From CAYQTE01 sp964420285 (GTDB taxonomy: Bacteria; Planctomycetota; Phycisphaerae; Tepidisphaerales; Tepidisphaeraceae), in NCBI GenBank assembly GCA_964420285.1, contig CAYQTE010000002.1, forward strand, positions 1-64,000: a stretch of DNA of 64,000 bases, in the 5' to 3' direction. Positions 33,784-43,262 of this stretch are shown one piece after another. The notes under the pieces are model-generated. The model did no database searches, had not been told where the DNA came from, and worked only from the letters and a program-made list of their open reading frames with translations. Each line of letters begins with the position of its first letter. Positions within the stretch are counted from its first letter, which is position 1. The translations under genes were made by a program, and so were the position numbers.

Positions 33784-36513
33784 ATGTCAAAGGCACAAAT
33801 GCGTCAAAGTCAGCATCGGGCAAAGATCGCAACAAAGCGTCGTGTTGCGCCGTCAGCATCGCAGGTCGAGCCACTGGAAAAGCGAGTGCTGTTGTCGGCA
33901 TACAACCTCAGCGCAGTGGCTGCGCCCGCCAGCGCGAGCAGCGGTTCGGTGTCCGAATCAAGTCCAATGGTCAGCGTCGCCTCCCAATTGGCGTTCTCGC
34001 AGCAACCCGCCGGCACTTCCACGGGCACGACACTGAGCCCCGTGCAGGTTTCCGTCGAGGACATGGCCGGCAACGTCGTCGCCGGCGACTCCTCCACCGT
34101 CACCATCGCATTGACAAATCCCGCCGGCGCGGTTCTCGGCGGCACATTGACCCAGGCCGCCGTCAGCGGCGTCGCCACGTTCCGCGACCTCACCGTCAAC
34201 CTGCCCGGCACGTACACGCTCCAGGCCACCGACGCAAGCGACACCGCGGTCACATCCGCCAGTTTCACCGTCACATTGGCCGCGCCAGGCGGCGTGCAGG
34301 CCACGCAGGGAACGCTCTCGGATGCGGTTCGCATCACCTGGAACGCGGTTCCCGGGGCCGTTTCCTATGATATTCTGCGCAACAGTATCGACGATTCCTC
34401 ATCGGCCGTCACCATCGCCGCACGTGTCACCGGGACTTTGCTTTACGATGATGCCGCCGTGACGCCGCTGGTCACTAATTACTATTGGGTGCAAGCGCAG
34501 GGCGCATCCGCGACGGGACCGGTCAGCGATTCTGTCACGGGATACGAGGTGGCGCCATCAACGCCCGCACTGCATGTCAGCGGCGCGTCTGTGGACAATG
34601 CGTCCAATGCGACCGTGACGCTGACCGGCGTGAATATCTCCGGATTGGAATACAACTATTCCGGCGAGGATGTGCAAGTCCTGAATTCCGAGGTCCAGGC
34701 CGTTGCCGGCTGGCATGCGAATCTGCTGCGCATACCGCTGAACGAGGATTTCTGGTTTGGCGACGCGCCGGCCAGCGATCCCACGGATGGCGGCATCAGC
34801 TATCAGGCCACAGTGGATTCCCTGATCAGTTACGCGGCGGCACACAATATCTACGTGATGCTCGATCTGCACTGGTCGGATGCGGGCGTTCTGGGTTCGA
34901 ACCTCGAACAGCACGCGATGCCCGACCAGGACAGCAACACGTTCTGGCAAAGTGCCGCTTTGCGATACGCCAACAATCCCACGGTTCTCTTCGACCTTTA
35001 CAATGAGCCGCACCCGACCAACTCGTTTGGCCAGCCCAATTACGCCGTCTGGAACGCCGGCGGCACCATCACCGAAACCGAGGACAATGGCCAGACGCTG
35101 ACCTACGCCAGCGTCGGCATGCAGACGCTGCTGAATACCATCCGCCAGAGCGGCGCCCGCAATATCGTCGCCGCCGAGGGCGCCGGTTGGGCGGGCAGCC
35201 TCGCCGTGGTCGGCACGCAATATGCCCTGACCGATCCGGCCGGCAACCTCGTGTACGAGGCCCATATCAATCCCCAGGTGGGCCAAGACGCCAGCGATTG
35301 GAACAGCGTTGTCTCGGCCGCCGCCGGGAAATATCCCATTCTCATCGGCGCCTGGGGCGCGGAAGTTGATCCCAGCGACACCGGAAAAACCAACGGAACC
35401 AACAACAGCCAGGAGCCGGCTCCCAGCGCCGACGCCTGGGTTCAGAACCTGCTGACCTGGATGACGCAAAACAAATACGGCTGGGCGGCGTGGAGTTTCA
35501 ACACCGATACGTTGCCGGTTTTGCTGACGAGCGACACCTCCTACGCGCCCACGTCCTATTTCGGCGCGTACGTGCAGAGCGACCTCACAACCGGCCAGGT
35601 TTCCGCGGCGCCCGGCGGACTATCCATCACAGGTACGGATCAGTGGGCGTCGGTAACCTGGAACGCGGTGGCGGATGGGCAACTCGCCGTATCCTACGAC
35701 GTCTTCCGCAATACCAGCGACGATCCGAGCACGGCCACGGAAGTGGCCTGGGCCGTCAATGCGACCAGCTTTGTCGATGCGACCGTTCAACCGGGCGGCG
35801 TGTATTACTATTGGGTTCGCGCCACCGACTCGGCCGGCACCGGCGCCGACTTCGCCGCCACGGCGGCCGATATCCGGCCCGAAACCGCCTTCGCGACTCT
35901 GACCGGCGGCAATCTGCTGGTCCAGGGCACCAGCGGCAACGACACCATCACCCTGCAAACCGATGGCAGCGGCAATCTGATTGCCACGCTGAATGGAGTC
36001 AGTTGGTCGCCGATCCCGCTCTCCTCCCTCACGTCAATTGATGTCGAGGGCGCGGCCGGCGACGATCTGATTACGCTCGGCTCCGGCGTCCCCGCCGCCA
36101 GCACCCAGGGCGGTCCCGGCGCCGACACCATCACGGCCAACAACGGGGGCAATGACAGCCTTGGCGGCGGCAAAGGCCCCGATGTGATCGCGGGCGGCTC
36201 CGGCGACGACCTGATCCACGGCGGCAAGGGTTTCGACTCTATCACCGCCGGAACGGGAAACGACACGATCTTCGGCGGCCTCGGCAACGACACCCTCCGC
36301 GGCGGCCCCGGCGACGATGTGCTCAACGGTGGCGCCGGCACCAACAAGCTGCACGGCGGCACGGGAATAAACGCCTTCTACGCCGTCAATGGAACCGCCG
36401 ACAGGATATTCGCCGGTACGGCCGCCAACGACAGCCTTTTCTACAGCACGGCCGACAACCCCATCATTGTCACCGGCACAATCCCGCCGGCGAATATCGC
36501 AGTCGTCGCGTGA
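33784..36513 (+). CDS. Secreted LEPR-XLL glycoside hydrolase family 5-like protein with fibronectin-type and RTX repeats
   Basis: The ATG at 33784 follows AGGACAGG. The motif PLEKRVLLS lies at residues 31-39. An Ig-like domain (about 65-165) and an FN3-like domain (165-255) precede a GH5 (clan A) barrel at about 265-590, with LRIPLNEDFW, MLDLHWSD, FDLYNEPHP (acid/base Glu408) and YEAHIN. The nucleophile strand reads ILIGAWGAE, so the position normally held by the nucleophilic Glu is Ala523; the nearest Glu is 527. A second FN3-like domain and RTX-type GGxGxDxxx repeats (about 750-860) follow. A cellulase- or mannanase-like substrate is expected of the family, but catalysis is uncertain because of the substitution. 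Confidence 0.85.
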   Translation: MSKAQMRQSQHRAKIATKRRVAPSASQVEPLEKRVLLSAYNLSAVAAPASASSGSVSESSPMVSVASQLAFSQQPAGTSTGTTLSPVQVSVEDMAGNVVAGDSSTVTIALTNPAGAVLGGTLTQAAVSGVATFRDLTVNLPGTYTLQATDASDTAVTSASFTVTLAAPGGVQATQGTLSDAVRITWNAVPGAVSYDILRNSIDDSSSAVTIAARVTGTLLYDDAAVTPLVTNYYWVQAQGASATGPVSDSVTGYEVAPSTPALHVSGASVDNASNATVTLTGVNISGLEYNYSGEDVQVLNSEVQAVAGWHANLLRIPLNEDFWFGDAPASDPTDGGISYQATVDSLISYAAAHNIYVMLDLHWSDAGVLGSNLEQHAMPDQDSNTFWQSAALRYANNPTVLFDLYNEPHPTNSFGQPNYAVWNAGGTITETEDNGQTLTYASVGMQTLLNTIRQSGARNIVAAEGAGWAGSLAVVGTQYALTDPAGNLVYEAHINPQVGQDASDWNSVVSAAAGKYPILIGAWGAEVDPSDTGKTNGTNNSQEPAPSADAWVQNLLTWMTQNKYGWAAWSFNTDTLPVLLTSDTSYAPTSYFGAYVQSDLTTGQVSAAPGGLSITGTDQWASVTWNAVADGQLAVSYDVFRNTSDDPSTATEVAWAVNATSFVDATVQPGGVYYYWVRATDSAGTGADFAATAADIRPETAFATLTGGNLLVQGTSGNDTITLQTDGSGNLIATLNGVSWSPIPLSSLTSIDVEGAAGDDLITLGSGVPAASTQGGPGADTITANNGGNDSLGGGKGPDVIAGGSGDDLIHGGKGFDSITAGTGNDTIFGGLGNDTLRGGPGDDVLNGGAGTNKLHGGTGINAFYAVNGTADRIFAGTAANDSLFYSTADNPIIVTGTIPPANIAVVA

Positions 36514-36540
36514 TCCTGCCGCTGACGGCCGTGTCGCTGG

Positions 36541-36714
36541 TCAGGAATGCTTCATCAGGAAATGGCACACCGCCCAGAAAATGGCGGCCGCAACGAGTAT
36601 CCAGAAGAAAAAACGCCGCACCACCACGGCGCGGAAATGGGCGCCGCAGCGGGGGCAAATGATCGATTCGGCCCCCACCACCTCGCGGCAGGCTGGACAC
36701 TTGCGCAACACCAT
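36541..36714 (-). CDS. Small membrane protein with zinc ribbon, 57 residues
   Basis: The minus-strand ATG at 36714 opens a 57-codon frame ending at TGA (36541-36543). The sequence has CPAC at residues 6-9 and CPRCGAHF at 20-27, a two-knuckle zinc ribbon. A basic spacer (VVVRR) and a single hydrophobic segment at about residues 35-54 (FFFWILVAAAIFWAVCHFL) follow. The design resembles small zinc-ribbon membrane proteins common in planctomycetes. It is convergent with the GH5 gene and divergent from the paoA-like gene. Function unknown. Confidence 0.6.
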   Translation of the reverse strand: MVLRKCPACREVVGAESIICPRCGAHFRAVVVRRFFFWILVAAAIFWAVCHFLMKHS

Positions 36715-36867
36715 AAGATGTTCTCGTGCGAACGCATTTTATACCAGAAAATCGCCCGCGAGTTAACCCTCCGTCTCGTCAGCGTCAGTCCCGTTTGCAA
36801 AATCCAAAATTGACCGGGTACAATCCGCCCGGTTTGGACAAGTCCTGCGAACCTTGTGAGGTTTTCG

Positions 36868-37644
36868 ATGATTGACGATACCGGCGACCCACCGTGCGAA
36901 GATGCTTCACATGTTCCCCAGCGGCAATGTGAAACCGCCCACTTACCTGCGCCGATCGCGGTCGAACCGGCGCGCCAGATATCGCGGCGGGCGTTACTGG
37001 AATCAGCCGCCATCGCCGGCGCGGGGTTGGCGGTGGCGCCGTGGCTGGAACGCGCCGACGCGGCCGAGCCACCCGGGCCGCCCGTGGCGAGCCCGGCCGA
37101 GCCGCCGGATACCTTTCACGACAAGATCGTCCCGGCGCCGGGCGGGCCGGGAAATCCGGGCACGCCGGAGACGCCGCCCATCAAGCTCCGCATCAACGGC
37201 AACGACTACGAAGTCCGGGCCGATGTCCGCACAACACTTCTTGATACCCTCCGCGACCAGCTTGGCCTGACCGGAACCAAAAGAGGCTGCGACCACGGCC
37301 AGTGCGGGGCGTGTACCGTGCTGATGGACGGCCGGCGGGTCAATTCATGCCTCATCCTCGCCGCCATGGCCCAGGGGCATGAGATCACCACGATCGAAGG
37401 CCTTGCGCCCAGCGGCCCGGCCGGCGAGCTTCATCCGTTGCAGACCGCATTCATCGATCGCGACGCCTTTGAATGCGGCTTCTGTACGCCGGGGCAGATT
37501 TGCTCGGCCGTCGGGCTCATCCACGAAGGCCACGCCCAGACCGACGCGGACATCCGCGGGCAGATGAGCGGCAACATCTGCCGGTGCGGCGCCTATTCCA
37601 ATATCGTCGATGCCGTTCGCGACGTGATGACCAAGACCGCCTGA
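36868..37644 (+). CDS. paoA: Aldehyde/xanthine oxidoreductase [2Fe-2S] subunit, Tat-exported (PaoA-like)
   Basis: A twin-arginine signal (SRRALLESAAIAGAGLAV, Arg40-Arg41) precedes a plant-type [2Fe-2S] domain (Cys141, 146, 149, 161) and a second helical [2Fe-2S] domain (Cys203, 206, 238, 240). This is the layout of the small subunit of molybdenum hydroxylases; the Tat signal is typical of the periplasmic PaoABC aldehyde oxidoreductase. The protein passes electrons from the molybdenum centre to the FAD subunit. The start at 36868 was taken over the GTG at 36856. The FAD and molybdenum subunit genes follow directly (62 bp and 59 bp gaps), which indicates an operon. Confidence 0.9.
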   Translation: MIDDTGDPPCEDASHVPQRQCETAHLPAPIAVEPARQISRRALLESAAIAGAGLAVAPWLERADAAEPPGPPVASPAEPPDTFHDKIVPAPGGPGNPGTPETPPIKLRINGNDYEVRADVRTTLLDTLRDQLGLTGTKRGCDHGQCGACTVLMDGRRVNSCLILAAMAQGHEITTIEGLAPSGPAGELHPLQTAFIDRDAFECGFCTPGQICSAVGLIHEGHAQTDADIRGQMSGNICRCGAYSNIVDAVRDVMTKTA

Positions 37645-37706
37645 GCGGATGCCCTTTGTCGCGCCAGCGATGCGCGATACCCGCGATCGTCCTTACGGAG
37701 CCTGTC

Positions 37707-38693
37707 ATGAAGCCCTTAACGTATCTGGCCGTCACCAAGTCCGAGGATGCCCTGGCCGCCTTGAAAAAGACCGCCGGCGCGCAGCTTTTGGCCGGCGGCA
37801 CCAACCTGATCGACGAGTTGAAGCTCGGCTTGCAAATGCCCCAGCAGCTTGTCGATATCAATGCGCTGCCGATGAATCGCATCGAGCCGCTGCCCGACGG
37901 CGGCCTGCGCATCGGCGCCACCGTCCGCAACAGCGATCTGGCGTGGGATGCGAACGTACGCAAGTCGTATCCGGTGCTGTCGCAGGCGATTCTCTCCGGG
38001 GCATCGCCGCAGCTTCGCAATATGGCGACCACCGCCGGCAATATCCTCCAGAAGACCCGCTGCAGCTACTACCGCGATACCACCTACGTCTGCAACAAGC
38101 GCATGCCGGGCAGCGGCTGCGCCGCCATCGACGGCTACAACCGCCCACACGCCATTCTCGGCACTAGCGATCAGTGCATCGCCACCCATCCGTCTGACAT
38201 GTGCGTGGCACTGCTTGCCCTCGATGCCGTCGTGCAGACCACCGGCCCCGGCGGCGTCCGTCCGATCAAATTCGCCGACTTCCATGTCGCCTACGGCGAT
38301 GACCCGGTCAGGGAAACCACTCTGCTCCCCGGCGAAATGATTACCGCCGTCGATCTCCCTGCCATGCCCTGGGCCAAGCGATCGGTCTATCTCAAGGTTG
38401 GCGATCGGGCTTCATTTGATTTCGCACTGGCATCGGCGGCCGTCGTGCTGGACATACAGGACAACACCATCCGCCAGGCGCGGGTGGCATTGGGCGGCGT
38501 CGCCACCAAGCCGTGGCGCAGCGCTGACGCCGAGGCCGCACTCATCGGCAAACCCGCCAGCGATGACACATTTGCCGCGGCGGGACTGGCGGCCGTCAAA
38601 CAGGCCCGGCCGCAGAAATTCAACGCCTTCAAGGTCGAATTGGTCCGGCGCACATTGGCCGCCGCACTGGCCAGCGCCGCCGCCATCACCTGA
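37707..38693 (+). CDS. paoB: Aldehyde oxidoreductase FAD-binding subunit with extra [4Fe-4S] cluster (PaoB-like)
   Basis: This 328-residue protein has the FAD-binding (CO dehydrogenase flavoprotein) fold, with LLAGGTNLIDELK for the FAD pyrophosphate. Four cysteines (119, 129, 138, 157) lie in the insert RCSYYRDTTYVCNKR...GSGC...C. In PaoB this insert binds a [4Fe-4S] cluster that ordinary xanthine dehydrogenases lack. The C-terminal domain matches the CO dehydrogenase flavoprotein C-terminal type. The ATG at 37707 has GGAG seven bases upstream. It has no signal of its own and would travel with the Tat-signalled subunit. Confidence 0.9.
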   Translation: MKPLTYLAVTKSEDALAALKKTAGAQLLAGGTNLIDELKLGLQMPQQLVDINALPMNRIEPLPDGGLRIGATVRNSDLAWDANVRKSYPVLSQAILSGASPQLRNMATTAGNILQKTRCSYYRDTTYVCNKRMPGSGCAAIDGYNRPHAILGTSDQCIATHPSDMCVALLALDAVVQTTGPGGVRPIKFADFHVAYGDDPVRETTLLPGEMITAVDLPAMPWAKRSVYLKVGDRASFDFALASAAVVLDIQDNTIRQARVALGGVATKPWRSADAEAALIGKPASDDTFAAAGLAAVKQARPQKFNAFKVELVRRTLAAALASAAAIT

Positions 38694-38752
38694 TCCACCA
38701 TTCAACTTTCGTTCACCGCACCGCACGCTCCTGGTTTACTGCGAGGTTTCAC

Positions 38753-40954
38753 ATGGCATCGACGACCAAGCCCTCCTTCAGCACGATCGACATCATCGGC
38801 AAACCGCTGGACCGCGTTGACGGCCGGCAGAAAGTCACCGGCACCGCCCTCTACGCCGCGGACGCCACCGCCGATGGTTTGGCACATGCTGTGGTAATAA
38901 CCAGCACCATCGCCAAGGGCACGATCAGCAAGATCGACAAGGCCGTGTTAGCTCTCCCCGGCGTGCAGGCGCTGATAACGCATGAGAACGTGCCGCGCTA
39001 TACGTCAGGCAACGGCGGGCTCGGCACAATTCCCGTCCTCGCCGACAATGTCGTCCATTACGCTGGCCAGATCATCGCCATACTGGTGGCCGATTCGATT
39101 ACTGCCGCTCTCTTCGCCGCCCAGCAAATCAAAGTCACGTACGACGTACGGGTGCCGGTCCTCACAATGGAAGCGCGAGCGAATGAGGGCGCCTTAGGCG
39201 GCTCGCGAGATCGCGGCGACGCGAGAGGCGCTCTGGCCAATGCGCCCGCCAAGATCGACGTCGTCTATTCCACTCCCAATGAATTCCACAACCCATTGGA
39301 GCCCAGCGCGACTCTGGCCGTCTGGAACAACAATGATCTGAGCCTCTTCGATTCCACGCAGAACATCGCAGGTGCGAGCCAATCGCTGGCCGGATATTTT
39401 GGCCCCACATCTGCCAGCGTGCGCGTGCAAAGCCAATTCGTCGGCGGCGGGTTCGGATGCAAGAGCACCGCCTGGCCACACGAAACCCTCGCCGCCCTGG
39501 CCGCCCGCGTTGTCGGCCGGCCGGTCAAGCTCGTTCTCACGCGCCAGCAGATGTTTTCCTGCATGGGCTATCGCGGCCAAACCCGCCAGCGCGTGGCCCT
39601 CGGCGCTGACAATTCCGGTAAGCTCGCCGCCCTTATTCACGAGAACACATGCCAACTCGCCTTCTACGGCGGGGGCGTCGCTGAAAACGGCACCGCCGCC
39701 TCCGCCATGATCTATGCCTGTCCCAATGTTACGATCGAAAGCGACGCCCTCGCCACCGATGCGCCGACTCCTACTGAAGCCTTCGCGCCGGGCCTTGCCA
39801 CCGCCAGCTTCGCCCTGGAATCCGCCATGGACGAACTGGCCTGCTCCCTGAACATTGATCCCCTGCAACTGCGATTGATCAATTACTCCGATGACGATCC
39901 CTCCGCCGGCCGGCCTTTCTCCAGCAAAGGCCTCCGCGATTGCTACACCAAAGGCGCTTCTGCGTTCGGCTGGGAAAAACGCTCGCCCAAGCCCGGCTCG
40001 GTGCGACATCCCGACAATCCCAATCTCCTCCTGGGCATGGGTATGGCCACCGGCACCTATCCCGCCGACTCCGCCAGCTACGCCCAGGTCCGCATCCGCA
40101 TCTTCTCCAACGGCCGCGCCAACATCGCCACCGCCGCCGACGATCTGGGCACGGCAACCATCATCACCCAGGTCGCTTCGCAATTCCTCGGCATCATTAC
40201 CGACAACATCAAAGTCGATCTGGCCGATACCAATCTCCCCTCCGCCGGCGGTTCCACGACGGCCGCGTCCGTTGCCCCCGTTGTTGCCCGCGTTGCCCAA
40301 CAGGCCGCAGATGCTCTCAAGACCCTCGCCATCGCCGATTCCAAATCGCCCGTTTTCGGCGCCACTGCTGACGCCATCGTTCTTGCCGATGGAAACATCT
40401 CTCTCAAAGCCGATCCATCCAAATCCGAACCGATCGCCGCCGTTATTCGCCGCAGCGGCAAGGCCATGGAAATCCTCTCGCCTGGCGTGCCCGCCCCCGG
40501 CGGCGGCCCGGCCATGTCCTTCGCGTCCTGGGCCGCCCAATTCGCCGAAGTCGCCGTCGATCCCCGCATCGGCAGCGTCCGCGTCACGCGATTCCTCGGC
40601 GTCTTCGAGGCCGGCCGCATCCTCAACCCCAAAACCGCCCGCACCCAGCTCATGGCCGGCATCACCTGGGGCATCAGCATGGCCCTGTGCGAAAACGCGG
40701 TCATCGACCCCCGCACCGGCAAGATGGTCACAGACAACCTTGGCGATTACCTGCTCCCCGGGCAGTTGGACATCCCTCCCATCGACGTCCAATTTGTCGA
40801 AGTCCCTGATGCCCAGGTCAACGCTTTAGGCGTCAAAGGCGTCAGTGAACTCGGCATCACCGGCGCCGCCGCCGCCATCGCCAACGCCGTCTTCAACGCC
40901 ACAGGCAAGCGCATCCGCGATCTGCCCATCCGGCCGGAACATTTCTTGGTGTGA
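38753..40954 (+). CDS. paoC: Aldehyde oxidoreductase molybdenum-cofactor subunit (PaoC-like)
   Basis: The 733-residue protein has the two-part xanthine dehydrogenase large-subunit fold. The N-terminal a/b hammerhead (about 20-130) is followed by the molybdopterin-binding region, which contains FVGGGFGCKS (about 228-237) and RGQTRQ. The catalytic Glu near the C-terminus is in GVKGVSELGITGAAAAIANAV. The final SRxxDLPIRPEHF-type ending is usual for the family. The expected reaction is oxidation of aldehydes to carboxylic acids with water as oxygen source; the true substrate cannot be read from the sequence. It completes the paoA-paoB-paoC set and depends on the downstream XdhC- and MocA-like proteins for cofactor maturation. 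Confidence 0.9.
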   Translation: MASTTKPSFSTIDIIGKPLDRVDGRQKVTGTALYAADATADGLAHAVVITSTIAKGTISKIDKAVLALPGVQALITHENVPRYTSGNGGLGTIPVLADNVVHYAGQIIAILVADSITAALFAAQQIKVTYDVRVPVLTMEARANEGALGGSRDRGDARGALANAPAKIDVVYSTPNEFHNPLEPSATLAVWNNNDLSLFDSTQNIAGASQSLAGYFGPTSASVRVQSQFVGGGFGCKSTAWPHETLAALAARVVGRPVKLVLTRQQMFSCMGYRGQTRQRVALGADNSGKLAALIHENTCQLAFYGGGVAENGTAASAMIYACPNVTIESDALATDAPTPTEAFAPGLATASFALESAMDELACSLNIDPLQLRLINYSDDDPSAGRPFSSKGLRDCYTKGASAFGWEKRSPKPGSVRHPDNPNLLLGMGMATGTYPADSASYAQVRIRIFSNGRANIATAADDLGTATIITQVASQFLGIITDNIKVDLADTNLPSAGGSTTAASVAPVVARVAQQAADALKTLAIADSKSPVFGATADAIVLADGNISLKADPSKSEPIAAVIRRSGKAMEILSPGVPAPGGGPAMSFASWAAQFAEVAVDPRIGSVRVTRFLGVFEAGRILNPKTARTQLMAGITWGISMALCENAVIDPRTGKMVTDNLGDYLLPGQLDIPPIDVQFVEVPDAQVNALGVKGVSELGITGAAAAIANAVFNATGKRIRDLPIRPEHFLV

Positions 40955-41057
40955 AATTCCCAGCGTTGGAACCTCGCCGTGAATAGGATACGCTTGGCGG
41001 CAGATCGCCTTGGCTTGTTCCATAGCTCGGCCCATTCAACCGTCCGGAGGATAAATC

Positions 41058-41972
41058 ATGGCTACCTTTCATGTGCGGCGAATCGTCCTTCTTGCACTGG
41101 TCATCCTTCTCGGCCTGCGTGCAAAGAGCGCCATGGCCCAATTGGCGCCGCCAGCTAAGGTCATTTCACTCTATCCGGGCGATGCACCCGGATCGGAGAA
41201 ATGGACCTGGACCGAGCGAGCGGCCGGATCGGCTACCAATCCGACCGTCCAGAATGTCGTGCATCCCGTGCTGATGTATTACCCGGCCGACAAAGCCAAG
41301 GCCGTCGGCACCATTGTGATCGTGGCGCCCGGCGGCGGGTACCAGAACCTTATGATGTCGTATGAAGGCGTCGACATCGCCAAACGCCTCAACGACATGG
41401 GCGTGGATGCCTTCGTATTGAAGTACCGATTGAAATACACCGACCCCAATGCCCGCCCCGCACGCGCCGGCAGCACCACCCAGCCCACGGCCGGTGCGAC
41501 GACATTGCCGGCCGGGCCGCAGGCGGGTCAGGACATTCCGGCACTGGCGGGCGCGGACGGCCAGCAGGCGATACGCATGCTCCGCCAGGACGCCGCCACC
41601 TACGGCGCCAAGCCCGACCGCATCGGCATCATCGGCTTCTCGGCCGGCGGCGGTGTGGTCGTCCGCACGGCCCGCGGCGGCGCCGACGGCCGGCCCGATT
41701 TCGCGGGCGCAATTTACGCGGCCGGGGCCAATGGCGATGCTCCGCCTGCCGGGGCGCCCAAGCTGTTCATCGCCGTCGCCGCTGACGATCAGGCCGTCGG
41801 ATTCCAGGGATCGCTGGATATGTTCAGCGCCTGGCGCAAGGCCAACATCCCCGTCGAGCTGCATATTTTCCAGACCGGCGCACACGGCTTCGCCAAGAAA
41901 GGCGGCGGCGCCGACCATTTCATGGACCGCTTCGAGGAATGGATGAAGCTCAACAGCTATCTGAGCAAATGA
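41058..41972 (+). CDS. Secreted alpha/beta-hydrolase (BD-FAE / acetyl-xylan-esterase-like)
   Basis: A signal peptide (about residues 1-28, RRIVLLALVILLGLRAKSAMA) precedes an alpha/beta-hydrolase domain. PGGGYQNLMMSYEG provides the oxyanion hole and IGFSAGGGVV the GxSxGG nucleophile elbow (Ser about 196). Asp is expected near VAADDQAVGF and the catalytic His near TGAHGFAKKG. The opening IxLYPGDAPGSEKW is typical of the sugar-esterase-like hydrolases found beside polysaccharide-degrading genes. CGGAGG lies 9 bases upstream of the ATG at 41058. It separates paoC from the XdhC-like gene, so it is either co-transcribed with the oxidoreductase or was inserted into the operon. Substrate unknown. Confidence 0.8.
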   Translation: MATFHVRRIVLLALVILLGLRAKSAMAQLAPPAKVISLYPGDAPGSEKWTWTERAAGSATNPTVQNVVHPVLMYYPADKAKAVGTIVIVAPGGGYQNLMMSYEGVDIAKRLNDMGVDAFVLKYRLKYTDPNARPARAGSTTQPTAGATTLPAGPQAGQDIPALAGADGQQAIRMLRQDAATYGAKPDRIGIIGFSAGGGVVVRTARGGADGRPDFAGAIYAAGANGDAPPAGAPKLFIAVAADDQAVGFQGSLDMFSAWRKANIPVELHIFQTGAHGFAKKGGGADHFMDRFEEWMKLNSYLSK

Positions 41973-42068
41973 GTGCCCAGCGGCGCACATTGCTCGCTTT
42001 ACAGCCGGCGCGATGGATAGGTAGATTGCTTCTAAGACCGACGACCATCGCGTTTTCGCGAGCGAAAC

Positions 42069-43262
42069 ATGAAAGACCTGCTCGATATCGTCCGTGCTTA
42101 TCCTCTCGTAACAGCCAAGGGCCAGCCGGCTGCCCTGGCGACGGTCGTTAGCGTCGAAGGTTCCAGCTACCGGCGGGCCGGGGCGCGGATGCTGGTCGCG
42201 GGAGACGGGCGCACCTGGGGCGGCGTCAGCGGCGGGTGCCTTGAGCGCGATGTGGCCAATAAGGCCCGCGGCGTGCTGGCCAGCGGGCGGGCAATCATCC
42301 ATCGCTACGACACCACCGACGATGAAAACCTTGCCGCCAGCGCCCCGCCCGATCCATCGCCGGCCGCTTCCACCGGATGCTTCGGCGCTGTCGAAGTCTT
42401 CATTCAGCCGCTCTCCGCCGAACAACCCGGTCCGATTCCCCTGATCGCCCGCGCACTGGACAGCCGGCAATCGACTCAAATGGCAAGCGTCATCGCGGCC
42501 AGCGATCCATCGCTCGTGAATACGACATGGATCATCGCGCCAGGCGACGGCGCGCCCGCGCTTCCGCCGCCACTGGCCGCCGCCATCGCCGCTCTTCCGG
42601 CCGTTCCGGTGGATTCGCATCGGCACACCCCGTCCATTCGCCATCGCGATGGCGATCAGGACCTGTTCATCGAATCGATCGATCCGCCGCAGAACATGGT
42701 GATCTTTGGCGGCGGTCCGGATGCCGTTCCGCTGCTGACGGCCGCCAAGGCGCTGGGCTGGCGAGTGGTGGTCATCGCGACCCGACCAGCCGCCGATGCC
42801 GCCGAGCGTTTCGCCGCCGCCGATCAACTTCTCCTGACCAATTCCGACGATCCCGCCGCCGGCTTGTCTCTGGACGACCACACCGCCGTCGTCATGATGA
42901 CGCATAACTTCGATCGCGATCTGCGATTTCTGGCGGCGCTGAACCGTCCGGTGCGCTATCTGGGAATCCTCGGCCCGCGCCGCCGAACCGATCGATTGTT
43001 GGCGCAGGCGAAACTGCCGGCCGGTTTTGATCGCACCGGCCTGTTCGCACCGATCGGATTGGATCTTGGAGCCGAATCCCCCGACGAAATCGCACTGGCG
43101 ATTGTCGCCGAGATTCTGGCGACCGTTCGCGGCCGCTCCGCCCAGCCGCTGTGCCAGCGCGGCGGCCCGATCCACGAGCGATCCGGCGAATCCGCCGCAA
43201 AGGCGGGGGCCGCAGGCAAACCCGCATCCAGCGATCGGCCATTCCCATCGTGTCCCGCATAG
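42069..43262 (+). CDS. XdhC/CoxI-family molybdenum-cofactor insertion protein (PaoD/XdhC-like)
   Basis: The 397-residue protein has both XdhC domains. The N-terminal one reads ATVVSVEGSSYRRAGARMLV...GGVSGGCLE (residues 22-60). The C-terminal Rossmann domain contains MVIFGGGPDAVPLL and later FLAALNRPVRYLGILGPRRR. XdhC proteins bind the molybdenum cofactor, protect its sulfido ligand and insert it into xanthine-dehydrogenase-type enzymes. Here it would serve the paoABC product. Its TAG stop overlaps the start of the MocA-like gene, indicating translational coupling. Confidence 0.88.
   Translation: MKDLLDIVRAYPLVTAKGQPAALATVVSVEGSSYRRAGARMLVAGDGRTWGGVSGGCLERDVANKARGVLASGRAIIHRYDTTDDENLAASAPPDPSPAASTGCFGAVEVFIQPLSAEQPGPIPLIARALDSRQSTQMASVIAASDPSLVNTTWIIAPGDGAPALPPPLAAAIAALPAVPVDSHRHTPSIRHRDGDQDLFIESIDPPQNMVIFGGGPDAVPLLTAAKALGWRVVVIATRPAADAAERFAAADQLLLTNSDDPAAGLSLDDHTAVVMMTHNFDRDLRFLAALNRPVRYLGILGPRRRTDRLLAQAKLPAGFDRTGLFAPIGLDLGAESPDEIALAIVAEILATVRGRSAQPLCQRGGPIHERSGESAAKAGAAGKPASSDRPFPSCPA

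Noticed and set aside
39194..40792. 532-residue minus-strand frame over paoC
   Set aside because: It is antisense to a clear molybdenum-subunit gene and is Gly/Asp-rich without motifs.
41166..43175. 669-residue minus-strand frame
   Set aside because: It spans two recognised genes on the other strand and has no motif or start context.
43151..43249. N-terminal extension of the MocA-like protein
   Set aside because: It lies inside the XdhC-like gene; the conserved NTP-transferase start follows the GTG at 43250.
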